The position numbers and the translations under genes were made by a program. Source: Leguminivora glycinivorella (lineage: Eukaryota > Arthropoda > Insecta > Lepidoptera > Tortricidae). Taken from it: a stretch of 64,000 bases of DNA. The stretch covers positions 10,189,118 to 10,253,117 of the forward strand of contig NC_062977.1 of the NCBI RefSeq assembly GCF_023078275.1. Direction: 5' to 3'. The notes below the pieces were generated by a model. That model was not told where the DNA came from, ran no database searches, and saw only the letters and a list, made by a program, of their open reading frames with translations. Position 1 is the first letter of the stretch. The number at the start of each line of letters is the position of its first letter. Shown here in pieces: positions 56,701-64,000 of this stretch.

Positions 56701-59700
56701 CTATTAAATTGTTAAATTGCGTAAGAGCTCTTTATTTGTACTATTTATGTGTATGTACCTCCATCCCTAGAGAATTTCAGTCTCTAGACATACAAATTAA
56801 GATAGACATCAATAGTGAACTTACTTTCTTTTTGGAGAACTTCAACTCCTTAATCCTAACAACGTTGCCCCTGTACTGAGCGGTCTCCGCGAAGATCTGG
56901 GGGCAGCATCTGCTCTCACACGATATACCGCTCGCTAAACTTAACTGAAACAAAAAAATACAAAATTTCAAATATGTGACTATATCTGGGTAAAGGGATC
57001 TTATTGTCGATGGCGCTTACGGCGTTATGAACGATGTTCGTATACAAATACGACGCCGCGGGACGTAAGCGCCATGGACTATAAGGTCCCTTTACCCAGA
57101 TAACGTCACATATATTATGTAAAGTAAAAAAAATTGTAAACCAAATCCATTCTTTGGGTATCTTCCAGAGTAGTCCCTCGATCTCTTACTCAGTCCTACT
57201 TGCGCAGCATAATGCTATAGTACAGGCTAGGGTACTGATTCGGGTTCTTTCCTACCATAAAAACTATGACGGTGTGGTGACGGGTTAAGAATTTCACCAC
57301 CCCTTTTCTTCCCGTGGGTGTCTTAGAAGTCGACTGACGGGATATGGGTTAAATTGTGGCGTAGGCGAGAGGCTGGCAACCTGTCACTGCAAGGTCACAA
57401 TTTGGATTTCTTTCAACCCCTTTTTGCCAAGAGTGGCACTGAAACTTAGTACTTCATGTGCTCTGCCTACCCCTTTATGGCATACAGGCGTGATTATATG
57501 TATGTATATGTACGTATAAAAACTATATTATCCAACAAGTCTTAGGGTCTCCCCAAACCTATCAACGCGGGCAAAAATCGCTCGTTGGTATCGACATGCG
57601 TACGTATGCGTTCAGCGACAACGACGCGTAAATGTTTTAAGAATAAGAATAAGAATAAGAAAACATTTATTGACACACAAATAAAAATTGAACATTTACA
57701 CAAAAATATTAAAAAATAAAATAGACAACTAGCATGCATGTCAAAAGGAACGGGGAAGGGGGGGTTTTCATAATAACGAGCGATTTTCCGTCGACTAGAG
57801 CAGATTACGCGTCGATAGGTTTGGGGAAACAGTAAGTCTTTTCGTTAAATTTCTACATACCTTACTAGGTGACCAGACTAATCCACTGCCATAATATCCA
57901 TTGATATCCTGCGAGTCTATCTTCCACAGTAGCCCCTCGATCTCCTGCTCGATCTTCCACTTGCGGTAAATGCTAATAGTAACGACTAGAGTGCAGAACA
58001 GCGTGACGGCCAGCGTCCCCGCGACCACTAGGGCGGTAATCTGGGAGTCGTCTTTGGGACACTTCTCGTTGAGAAAGCCGCAGGAGGGCTCGTCCTCCGG
58101 TTTGACGTTGTCGGGCCAGTCGATTTGGATGCGCGGGTTCGTTTTGTATTCCTGAAATGGGAATAGGCCTGTTAGTGACACGCACGTATACATATGTAGA
58201 TCGGAGAGCGAAAATTATGAATGAATTCATTGGTTTTATCAATGAATTCATGCCATGCACTTTTGCAGCTCACTGTACCTTTGCCTATATAAGACGCCAT
58301 ATATTTTGAAGGGGCTTGCATTCTAAAGCCTGACCAGAAATATGTGACTACGCGCCATCCATGTTGCGGAATTTCATTAAATTTTCTTCATACTTACAGT
58401 GAATTCACCATAACTTGTCCAATCATGTAAACAAACGAAATGTCGAATATGGTCAACCAATGACCACCACTAAATAACAACAAAAATCAACTTCTACAAC
58501 TGGAATAATAAATAGTAAATTAAAAATGACCGTAAAACACTCATAGATATGTTTTATGTCATTATGACTGTTGAATAAACATTGGATCAACAATGTCAGC
58601 ACTTAATTAGTTTGGACTTTATTACCTGGGTATGCCTTGCCTGGCATTAGGTTACAGGTATATTACTTAGCACTAATTATATTAGACCATTAGAAGTAGT
58701 ATCTCCGTTTATGCATAATTAATCAAATGTCAAGTTATCAATTTATACATTTAATAAAATTGACGGATATGAGAGCTGGAGATACGTAGCCAAGAGAATC
58801 TTTATTATTACATATTTTTTTTCTTACACCGTTACTATTATGCCATGTCTCTCGAATAGGTACGTTGAAGACGGCCTTAGACACCAAGCGAGGTTAAATT
58901 ACAGAAACAATACTGAGAGACAGTGACAGTATCACGCTGCACGAAACAGTTTTTCCAGTTGTATAAATTAGCGAATCCTAGGCGTGATAATGTAGCGCCA
59001 CTACTGTGCTAGGGCAACTGAGCAACCTAGGAGAAGGCGATCTAGCACAGTTCGCATTCTCGCGGACGAATCCATACATCTGACGCGACTTTAAATATAG
59101 ATTCGCGCGCATTGTACTAGACCGCCGCCAGGCCTGCCATTAGTGTAAGGCCTGAATGCAGGCTTTTTTTAGGCATGCAGCGGGATGGGGCGTGCGGCGT
59201 GCATGTGCACGCAGGCTAGCCCGCTCCGCTGCTCGCCCGCCGAACGCTCCGCTCCGAGCATCCACTCAAGCCCGACACTTAGACAAGTCGTGTGAGGAAA
59301 GGGACTATACTCACAGGGAACTCGCGGGTGGTCTGCTGGAAATGTCCGACGGGAATCATGCTGTATGTGCAGTTGACGTCATCGTCGCTGAGGTTGCTGG
59401 CCGAGCGCGCCTTGAACGCGAGCACCGAGAAGTTACCCTCGGAGTCGGCCCGCTCGTCGAGACGGATCATCATTCCGGAGACACCTGAGATCATATTTAT
59501 GTCAATACCAAAGTAAGGCTAAGCACGATGTGTTCGAGCGGGACATCAATATACACTATATATGTATATGCGCTTGGGAAGAGACTGTATAAAGAGAAAT
59601 AGAAGCTGACGTTGTGGATGGGGTGGACCTTGGCGGACTTTCTCTGATGAAACCGAAGAAATCCTGAAGAATGGTCAGGTCAGGAGCACCTTAAACCGGC

Positions 59701-62700
59701 GAGAGGTATGTCAGGATCAGAAAGTGGAACTCCTTGGTCTCTGCCCACCTCTCCAGGATCCAAGCGTGACTATATGCATGCATGCTTGCGAATCGAGCAT
59801 GTGGAATATAGGTTTTAGCTATCATGGAAAAAATTACATAGAATATAAACAATAGATATGTCTTAGAAAGAATCTCGCGTAGAGTAGATATTTAGCTTAC
59901 TTTTATAAGGCGTCGATTCGATCATTTTGGCTACTATTCGGGAACCGTTCTTGGCAATGGTCATCACCTTCTCGTAGGTCAGATTCTTCTCCTCTTTCAG
60001 TAGCTTATCCAACGCCTTCGCGTAGAGTTTCACCGAGTCGTACAAGTATGCGGCGTAAATGGAAACGAACTGAAACACGAAAAATACTATTATTAAATTG
60101 ATTAGTTGCGATCCAGTTGAAAAAGTGGTACTTAAATCAGATATATATACGATGCGTACATATATGTATAAGCAAAGAGGATCGAGTATTACTGTCAAAG
60201 TAAAATGTGTAATCACAGTGCATAGACTGCCATCTCTCGACGGCTTAAAACTTTTGAACCTCAGTTTTGACAATTTGGTCCATGTTCTTAGCTTGATATG
60301 TGTTAAAATGTCAAATATTAATATTAGCGCCATCTAGCCGAGCGTCCCCCAAAGGTGTCTCGCCATCTGGGTCACCGTACCTTTTTCTGTATGGTTTCGA
60401 GGTACGTTTTTTCTTAGACTTTAGTTGTCTATACGGAGTTACATATGTCTTTGGTATAAGTAACCAAAGTGTTCAACATTTCGATTCGTACACTGATTCG
60501 ACATATGTTCTACTCTACTCCATCATAAATAAAATTTTATCACCATCCAATTTTAATAAAATGATTTTAAGCATGAAAGATGATAAGTCGAAATATTTCA
60601 TCCCATAAAATTGGTTTGGCAGGGCTTTTGACTCTGCGACCCGGCCCAAAAAGGTATATTATATACATATGTTTGACTATATAAAGATCTGACCATGATC
60701 GAAATAATATTCAAAATTACCTTCGTAAACTTATTTCCAAATATCGGCGGCAAAGCCAAATCGAACGGTTTCATGGTGTTGTACTTGCGCACTCTATTCG
60801 TAAAAGTTTCGTAGGAACTGTCTGGCTCGGAGGACACCACCACTAGCAGCGACTGAGCGCGCTTCTTGAACTCGCTCGTGAACACGTGCTCGCAGCCGGG
60901 CTGCGATCCCCGGTCCTCGGTCTCTGAAAGCAAACATTGTTGACATAACGACTGAAGTATACTAGAAACACGTGCAGCAGCAGTTTAAGACCTTAAGAAC
61001 ACAGATTATTATATCTGTGATCTTAGACAGCCAACGGACCACGGTATGGTATGGTGGTATTGGTAGTATAGTATTCTGTAGAGCTTCGCGAATACAGACA
61101 TTTGTCTCCAGTTAACACCATTATCTAACACGTTCAAAAGAACGGACGCTGCGTCAAATAGTTAAATAACTAACACAGTTCAGTTGTTCCTTAGAAAGAA
61201 AAGAACTTCATGCATAGAAATTATTATCTATTGATCTCTCATTTCTATTGTTTTTGGAACTTTTGGACCAGGCTTCATACAAAGTTGCCTGTGGTCCCTT
61301 GACTCTTCTTATGTTTACATACGGCACGTTCCTGGTAAATAAAAAATAATAATTAAATAATAATAATTCTTGGGGTGTAAAAAGACATCTTCCTATCGAA
61401 GCCTTATCAAATTGATGACCATTCCTTATGAAGTTTAATCTATTATTATTTTTCTATATCTCATACCTACTTAATTGTTTAAAAAGAATTGCAGTATCGC
61501 ACATATCCCAGGTCATCCCAAAACTATAGCATCACATTATAACATTGAACAATTGTCAATACACATGTGTAATGATATATACAGAAGAAATAGTACGGGG
61601 AAATTAGCTAAAATTACGGCATAATTAATGGAAGATTTTTTTAATTGAAATATGTACGTTATAGACCGAAGTTATTTTTCATCAACCCTCCCCACTCCTC
61701 CCCCCTCTGCGTCACCCCAATACCCTCCCTTAAAGTGCCGAAAATGCGGTTTTTCTCGATTTCTGACAAAACTGTTGAAGATACAGAAAAAGCGCGTAGG
61801 AACGAAGTAATCCTTAATAAATTTACTACAAATCATTCATTGACACTTTGGTTCTAGCACTTATAGTTTTCGAGTGATCCGTCACGAAAGTTGGTCCTTT
61901 GCTGCAATTTTCTTTAATGAATGTTAAGTTTTCGCCCAAAATGCTTACGAAATCATCGAAATTTGTTTGATATGACTAAAATATTGTAAACTCATGACTA
62001 AAATAAAATTAAGGGAGAAAAATCACTACCATGGGTGGTATTTCCAATAATATATGTCTTGGAATTCCAGTAACTATTTAAGACGTAATATTTTCATGGT
62101 AGTAGTCGCTAGGAGTATACCATTGATCCATATAGTATATCGATGACTGGGGATGAGCTTTTGGTAGCTGTTGGTAGAGCCCTGGAGTATCAATCCAGAA
62201 GCCGTGAGTTCAAGTCCCACCCATGGTAGTGATATTTCCCCCTGAAATTCATTTTCAGTTTATAAAATTTTAGTAATATCAAACAGATTTCGTTAGCAAT
62301 TTGGGAGAAAACTTAACACTCACTAAAGAAAATTGCAGCAAAGGACCAACTTTCGTGATGGATCACGCGAAAACTATAAGTGCTAGAACCAAAGTGTCAA
62401 TTAATGATTTGTAGTAAATTTATTAAGGATTACTTTATTCCTACACGCTTTTTCTGTATCTTCAACGGTTTTGTCAGAAATCGCGAAAAACCGCATTTTC
62501 GGCTATTTAAGGGGAGGAAGAGGGGTGACGCAGAGGGGGGAGGGATGGAGAGGGTTGATGAAACATAACTTCGGCCTGTAATGTACATATACCAATCAAA
62601 AAAAAACTTCCATTAATTATGCCAAAATTTTCATACATAACTTTCCTGGAGCAACGTACTAAAAAGTAAACACTTACTGATTAAATACTTCATAGCTTCT

Positions 62701-63809
62701 TTCGGCGAATAAGTTATCATATCGACGAATATGACCATATACTGGCCATTTACAAATAACTGCAAAGATTCCATGGCTTGCATCATGTCGATTAACCCCG
62801 ACGTTGACCCCAAAAACACGTATACTGGAACATGAATAGACAAACATTTTTAATACTTTTTCAAGACAGTCATTATTACATACAGATGTTAGAATTATCG
62901 CACTAAAAGCAACACTGTTAATGTATCTTGTGTATTTGTAATAAGGTTACACATTGGCAGGATTAAACACTTAGACGGTGATACGCAAATATTTTTAGAC
63001 AAGCAATCGGGAATTTTAATGACTCATTTTAAAATTCAGAGATAGACTGTAAAAAAAAGTCTCAACATGTTTGCAACAATGTATTCCTTTCTTGCATAAA
63101 ACGATGTGTTATTGAAATCATTGTTTAAGAAGAATCCAGGTCCCAGCAGATCTTAATGCTGTCGAAGACAGACTGCTGGTATTTGACGGTCAGGTTGTTT
63201 TTCTTGGAAAGGTTCTTTAGCATCAGTACTACCGTGGCCCATGATTCCTTACACACACACTACTCCCTGCTGAACTTGTATACTCACTTCTAGTCCTATT
63301 CTTGGTGTCCTGTATGAACTGGTACCAGAAGCCGGGCGCGCAGCAGGCCATTTTCTCCGAGCAGCACTTGAAGCCCTCGATGACCGGCCGCTGGTGGTTG
63401 ACGGTCATGTTGTTCTTCTTGGCGTGGTTCTCTAGCGTCAGCGCTACCGTCACCCAAGACTCCTCGTACACTATGCTGAACTTGTTCCAACGGTAGTAGC
63501 GTAGCAGCGCCATTACTGATTTTGTAGCCTAAAGAGAAGAATTTTATTTTACCATAGCACAGATAACTAAGAGTTCTTAAAAGTAACTATCGTGAGCTTA
63601 TATTTAAGCTATAGTCCCCATCGTATAATAACCGTATAGCTAACTAAAATGTTGCAGTTCAATACCGTGTTTTTCACAAGCGAGATATCAATACGTTGTC
63701 CAGTTCAAAGAGACCTTCATACTTTGTCAATAATATTGTTTACCTGTGTGTCTGGAGGTTCCAATCTGGCAAAATTAGGCATGGTTGAAGTTTGGTAGTC
63801 GGAACATTT
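44186..63809 (-). CDS. Receptor guanylate cyclase, gene B (21 coding exons, 5' end outside window)
   Basis: A second membrane receptor guanylate cyclase, on the minus strand. Exons in transcript order: 63809-63744, 63528-63288, 62824-62678, 60923-60721, 60069-59901, 59484-59315, 58151-57861, 56944-56825, 56012-55872, 55441-55370, 55294-55205, 55115-55040, 54395-54240, 52439-52250, 50842-50702, 49238-49016, 48924-48780, 47313-47111, 46427-46289, 45656-45524, 44702-44186. Together they give 1,210 residues in one unbroken frame. The ectodomain is about residues 1-369, the membrane helix about 370-394, then the kinase-homology domain (HGNLKSSNCVV, TDFGL), the linker, and a cyclase with FSDIVGFT, VETIGDAYMV and CLFGDTVNTASR. 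The C-tail of about 200 residues is rich in Ser, Arg and Pro. Kinase-domain wording is closer to vertebrate natriuretic peptide receptors than gene A's, which is an inference from family memory. All introns seen are GT-AG. Confidence 0.93.
44703..45523. other. Gene B intron
   Basis: AT-rich intron between exons 20 and 21. Nothing recognised. Confidence 0.5.
45524..45656 (-). CDS. Gene B exon 20: low-complexity C-tail
   Basis: Very GC-rich. Encodes a Gly/Ser run (GGSGGGSEV), then Arg/Ala/Pro-rich sequence and RRAKDMLAKA. Acceptor GGCGCAG, donor GTGACT. Phase fits both neighbours. Confidence 0.8.
45727..45850. mobile_element. Hairpin MITE
   Basis: GCATAACAATTTACAACT and its complement AGTTGTAAATTGTTATGC, with GGGCCT flanks, around about 60 bp. 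Confidence 0.8.
45851..46288. other. Gene B intron
   Basis: Nothing recognised. Confidence 0.45.
46289..46427 (-). CDS. Gene B exon 19: cyclase end
   Basis: Starts IQTYWLVGTTEKAIQKRFVE, the usual final strand of the cyclase domain (TYWL.G), then an Arg/Pro/Ser-rich tail. Acceptor GTTTTAG, donor GTATAA, ends in phase 1. Confidence 0.9.
46915..47075 (-). pseudogene. Partial copy of gene B's cyclase core exon
   Basis: About 155 bp matching the 3' part of exon 18, placed 35 bp 3' of it in gene orientation. Reads without stop or indel: PRNCLFDDTTYTASRMESTD, then EPLRIHISPSSKLALDKIGG. GDTVNT has become DDTTYT, so the catalytic Asn is lost. A donor-like GTAGGG follows, but there is no acceptor. 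Confidence 0.9.
47111..47313 (-). CDS. Gene B exon 18: cyclase catalytic core
   Basis: Encodes GAVVAGVVGLTMPRYCLFGD, TVNTASRMESTGEPLRIHIS and YIVEPRGAVAIKGKGE. Catalytic Cys, Asn and Arg are all present. Donor GTAAGA. The 3' two-thirds is duplicated at 46915-47075. Confidence 0.94.
47314..48779. other. Gene B intron
   Basis: No exon recognised. A GC-rich patch at about 47890-48060 and a perfect cAMP-response palindrome TGACGTCA at 48090-48097 are present; significance unknown. Confidence 0.45.
48780..48924 (-). CDS. Gene B exon 17: cyclase domain
   Basis: Encodes VSGLPIRNNDKHVGEIASMA, then LKLRIGIHT. Acceptor GTTTCAG, donor GTATTT, ends in phase 1. Confidence 0.93.
49016..49238 (-). CDS. 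Gene B exon 16: cyclase domain with both metal sites
   Basis: Encodes SFDSVTIYFSDIVGFTAMSA, then VVNFLNDLYTVFDRIIRGYD and YKVETIGDAYMV. Both metal Asp residues and the guanine Glu are in one exon; gene A has an intron between them. Confidence 0.94.
49239..50701. other. Gene B intron
   Basis: AT-rich apart from a GC patch near 49625-49670. No gene or repeat recognised. Confidence 0.5.
50702..50842 (-). CDS. Gene B exon 15: coiled-coil linker
   Basis: Encodes NIMDQMMDMMEKYANNLEEL, VNERTRLLFEEKQKTEDLLH and RMLPK. This is the dimerising signalling helix before the cyclase. Donor GTATGT in phase 2. Confidence 0.93.
50977..52028 (-). pseudogene. 5'-truncated RTE-like LINE with target duplication
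   Basis: Minus-strand reverse transcriptase remnant. Reads IQRGVKQGDPLSPKLFT, a frameshift, then NLRFADDIVLFASSESELQE (catalytic FADD) and AKTQVMTNSKKRRVEVDG, ending in LKWDWAGHVYRMHPDRRA. The 3' end has GGCCTTTGCCCAGCAGTGGG and a poly(A) of about 10. TATCCTAAATT flanks both sides (50966-50976, 52029-52039). Inactive. Confidence 0.92.
52250..52439 (-). CDS. Gene B exon 14: end of the kinase-homology domain
   Basis: Encodes IVERVKRGRAEGEEVFRPDT, then MQDCWAEEPAARPDFVTLRN. RPDF..LR closes the pseudokinase. Donor GTACGT, ends in phase 2. Corresponds to gene A exon 11. Confidence 0.92.
52529..53758. mobile_element. 1.2-kb TIR transposon, non-autonomous
   Basis: Left GGGTCCCCCCAATTAGC and right GCTAATTGGGGGGTCCC are inverted, and the match extends to about 40 bp. 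The interior has no transposase. A SINE has inserted into it (52610-52845) and an old copy lies at 42340-43090. Confidence 0.82.
52610..52845 (+). mobile_element. tRNA-derived SINE, older copy
   Basis: Same family as 38541-38828 but more diverged. Lacks the 5' box A part; a box B-like GGTTTTGAATCC remains. Ends in ATTT repeats. Nested inside the TIR transposon. Confidence 0.82.
53759..54239. other. Gene B intron
   Basis: Nothing recognised. Confidence 0.45.
54240..54395 (-). CDS. Gene B exon 13: kinase-homology C-lobe
   Basis: Encodes LLWKSPELLRELDDPNGTVG, then KGDVYAFGIILYEIIARKGP. LLWKSPE and GDVYAFGI are strongly conserved. Phase 1 at both ends. Donor GTACGG. Confidence 0.93.
54470..54745 (-). 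mobile_element. Dispersed 300-bp repeat, copy 2 of 3
   Basis: Same family as 21415-21725; the left flank reads as its complement while the central part runs AATATTAATATTTGACATTT. Non-coding. Confidence 0.75.
55040..55115 (-). CDS. Gene B exon 12: pseudokinase DFG region
   Basis: Encodes VTDFGLHELRYSAEVGFMGD and HQYYR. Acceptor TTTTGCAG, donor GTAATG, ends in phase 1. The loop after DFG is short and unlike gene A's. Confidence 0.9.
55205..55294 (-). CDS. Gene B exon 11: pseudokinase catalytic-loop region
   Basis: Thirty codons: GMTFIHNSPLVFHGNLKSSN, then CVVTSRWMLQ. HGNLKSSNCVV is the natriuretic-receptor form of the degenerate HRD loop. Gene A carries this and the next exon as one, so the intron at WMLQ was gained here or lost there. 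Confidence 0.93.
55370..55441 (-). CDS. Gene B exon 10: kinase-homology domain
   Basis: Twenty-four codons, DIIENEDIKLDQMFISSLVH then DLIK. Boundaries and phase are identical to gene A's 19495-19566. Confidence 0.93.
55872..56012 (-). CDS. Gene B exon 9: kinase-homology domain
   Basis: Forty-seven codons containing VMKEMRLLRELRHDNLNSFI and LLVTDYCAKGSLY. LRHDN and TDYC.KGSL are hallmark motifs. The donor GTGAGT sits at the same protein position as gene A's GC donor. Confidence 0.93.
56013..56824. other. Gene B intron
   Basis: AT-rich; nothing recognised. Confidence 0.5.
56825..56944 (-). CDS. Gene B exon 8: start of the kinase-homology domain
   Basis: Forty codons: LSLASGISCESRCCPQIFAE, then TAQYRGNVVRIKELKFSKKK. 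The YRGNVVRIKEL strand corresponds to the kinase Lys strand (gene A: YRGRLLAVKRI). Flanked by TTTCAG and GTAAGT. Confidence 0.9.
56983..57103. mobile_element. Hairpin MITE
   Basis: ATCTGGGTAAAGGGATCTTA and GGCGCTTAC on the left pair with GTAAGCGCC and GGTCCCTTTACCCAGAT on the right. Confidence 0.85.
57150..57225 (-). pseudogene. Partial copy of gene B's inner-membrane exon
   Basis: Resembles exon 7 around KIEQEIEGLLWKID: plus-strand TATCTTCCAGAGTAGTCCCT against the exon's TATCTTCCACAGTAGCCCCT. Stops interrupt every useful frame. It lies 3' of the parent in gene orientation, as gene A's equivalent copy does. Confidence 0.75.
57235..57520 (+). mobile_element. LINE 3' fragment
   Basis: CCCGTGGGTGTCTTAGAAG, GAGGCTGGCAACCTGTCACT and TACCCCTTTATGGCATACAG, then a TATG tail. 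A common lepidopteran non-LTR 3' end. Confidence 0.65.
57634..57720 (-). repeat. (AAGAAT)n tail with retroelement end
   Basis: Four AAGAAT units next to AAAACATTTATTGACACACA, which looks like the 3' tail of a minus-strand retroelement. Confidence 0.5.
57861..58151 (-). CDS. Gene B exon 7: juxtamembrane, transmembrane helix, inner linker
   Basis: Contains IQIDWPDNVKPEDEPSCGF, a 25-residue hydrophobic helix starting ITALVVAGTLAVTLFCTLVV, then KWKIEQEIEGLLWKIDSQD. Exon of 97 codons; gene A splits the same region over exons 4 and 5. A degraded copy of the inner part lies at 57150-57225. Confidence 0.92.
58152..59045. other. Gene B intron
   Basis: AT-rich; no exon recognised. Confidence 0.45.
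59046..59135. mobile_element. Hairpin MITE, relative of 13163-13275
   Basis: TAGCACAGTTCGCATTCTCG and its decayed complement ATTCGCGCGCATTGTACTAG, around a short spacer containing GACGCGACTTTA. Confidence 0.65.
59315..59484 (-). CDS. Gene B exon 6: ectodomain segment
   Basis: Encodes GMMIRLDERADSEGNFSVLA, then NCTYSMIPVGHFQQTTREFP. Equivalent to gene A exon 3. Acceptor ATCTCAG, donor GTGAGT, phase 0. Confidence 0.9.
59485..59900. other. Gene B intron
   Basis: Contains a possible LINE scrap (about 59610-59780, GGTCAGGAGCACCTTAAACC), family not identified. Confidence 0.4.
59901..60069 (-). CDS. Gene B exon 5: ectodomain segment
   Basis: Encodes FVSIYAAYLYDSVKLYAKAL, then YEKVMTIAKNGSRIVAKMIE. 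It corresponds to gene A's exon 2 (AAWLHDAVWVYARAL). Donor GTAAGC, ends in phase 1. Confidence 0.9.
60165..60457 (+). mobile_element. Dispersed 300-bp repeat, copy 3 of 3
   Basis: Matches 21415-21725 with small gaps, including AAATGTGTAATCACAGTGCA and ATTAGCGCCATCTAGC. Confidence 0.85.
60721..60923 (-). CDS. Gene B exon 4: ectodomain segment
   Basis: Encodes TEDRGSQPGCEHVF, FKKRAQSLLVVVSSEPDSSY and MKPFDLALPPIFGNKFTK. Acceptor CTTTCAG, donor GTAATT, ends in phase 0. Confidence 0.88.
60924..61620. other. Gene B intron
   Basis: AT-rich; nothing recognised. Confidence 0.45.
61621..62625. mobile_element. 1-kb foldback element with arms of about 400 bp
   Basis: About 61621-62042 returns inverted at about 62218-62625. 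Matching words include AATGCGGTTTTTCTCGATTT and AAAGTTGGTCCTTTGCTGCA with their complements. The roughly 175-bp loop holds a tRNA-like sequence. No transposase. Confidence 0.88.
62157..62228 (+). other. tRNA-like sequence in the foldback loop
   Basis: Box A-like TAGCTGTTGGTAGAGC, an anticodon arm CTGGA-GTATCAA-TCCAG with five pairs, and box B-like GAGTTCAAGTCC. The acceptor stem pairs poorly, so a working tRNA is unlikely; a tRNA-derived element is more probable. Confidence 0.55.
62678..62824 (-). CDS. Gene B exon 3: ectodomain segment
   Basis: Encodes IYVFLGSTSGLIDMMQAMES and YMVIFVDMITYSPKEAMKYL. A typical beta-strand plus helix of the periplasmic-binding-like fold. Acceptor GTTCCAG, donor GTAAGT. 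Confidence 0.88.
63129..63280 (-). pseudogene. Degraded copy of gene B exon 2
   Basis: Minus strand reads KFSRE, a stop, then KESWATVVLMLKNLSKKNNL and TVKYQQSVFDSI, against the parent's KFSIVYEESWVTVALTLENH and KKNNMTVNHQRPVIEG. It starts just 3' of the true exon. Much more diverged than the other exon copies. Confidence 0.82.
63288..63528 (-). CDS. Gene B exon 2: ectodomain segment
   Basis: Encodes VMALLRYYRWNKFSIVYEES, then KKNNMTVNHQRPVIEG and a Cys-rich end (CCSEKMACCAPGFWYQF). RY.W..FSIVYE is a family hallmark. Donor GTGAGT. A degraded copy of its middle lies at 63129-63280. Confidence 0.88.
63529..63743. other. Gene B intron
   Basis: Short intron between the first two visible exons. 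Nothing else seen. Confidence 0.5.
63744..63809 (-). CDS. Gene B exon 1 in window: ectodomain segment
   Basis: Twenty-two codons, KCSDYQTSTMPNFARLEPPD then TQ, between TTTTCAG and GTAAAC. This matches the part of receptor cyclase ectodomains just before the first long conserved helix. Earlier exons lie beyond 64000. Confidence 0.85.
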
Positions 63810-64000
63810 CTGAAAAGAATACACATGACCTGAATCATAATTTGGTAAATAGATTTAACTACGTAATAAGGACAGATAGAAACATATTATTACATTTACT
63901 GTCAAGGATAAATTACATGTGTTGGCAAAATGATATTGAAAGAACTAGCCCAACACGTCTGTAAAACTCATTAACTATTTACTCATAAACGTTGAATTAT
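63810..64000. other. Gene B intron, right edge
   Basis: Intronic sequence leading out of the window. The N-terminal exons of gene B must lie beyond it. Confidence 0.55.

Overview
The window looks like a chromosome segment from an insect, most likely a moth or butterfly. Genes have many short exons and long AT-rich introns. The introns are full of lepidopteran-type repeats: tRNA-derived SINEs ending in ATTT runs, RTE-like LINE 3' ends, a mariner, and many hairpin MITEs. There is no sign of operons or ribosome-binding sites. The organism call is inferred from repeat style and gene architecture.

Two genes fill the window, and both encode single-pass receptor guanylate cyclases. Gene A is on the plus strand: 19 coding exons, 680 to 43494, about 1,004 residues, with its N-terminus left of the window. 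Gene B is on the minus strand: 21 coding exons, 63809 down to 44186, 1,210 residues, with its N-terminus right of the window. They meet tail to tail about 690 bp apart. I traced every exon from splice sites and reading frame, and the phases agree through both genes except for one uncertain junction in gene A (13625 to 14599). Both proteins have an extracellular ligand-binding region, a transmembrane helix, a kinase-homology pseudokinase, a coiled-coil linker and a class III cyclase domain. The metal-binding Asp pair, the guanine-selecting Glu and Cys, and the catalytic Asn and Arg are all present, so both should make cGMP. Gene A most resembles the insect guanylate cyclase 32E type. Gene B looks more like the natriuretic-receptor (GC-A) type. 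These subfamily calls are from memory of the families.

Gene A's largest intron (22022 to 37762) is almost entirely one young 15.3-kb LTR element (22352 to 37661). It has 3.1-kb LTRs that are nearly identical, TGTAAC and GTTACA ends, a 4-bp target duplication, a TATA box behind an 18-unit short repeat, and a 9.1-kb internal region with no recognisable gag or pol. It fits the definition of a LARD (large retrotransposon derivative). The internal region carries a series of good minus-strand splice sites that may be an antisense spliced transcript.

The most unusual feature of the host genes is repeated partial duplication of coding exons. Five exons, two in gene A and three in gene B, each have a degraded copy just 3' of the parent. 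Several copies keep the reading frame and differ mostly at synonymous sites.

Other introns hold a mariner with three in-frame stops, a (CCCTAT)n array of about 520 bp, tandem 450-bp repeats with GTCA tails, large foldback elements (one with a tRNA-like loop), a TIR transposon interrupted by a SINE, and truncated LINEs.
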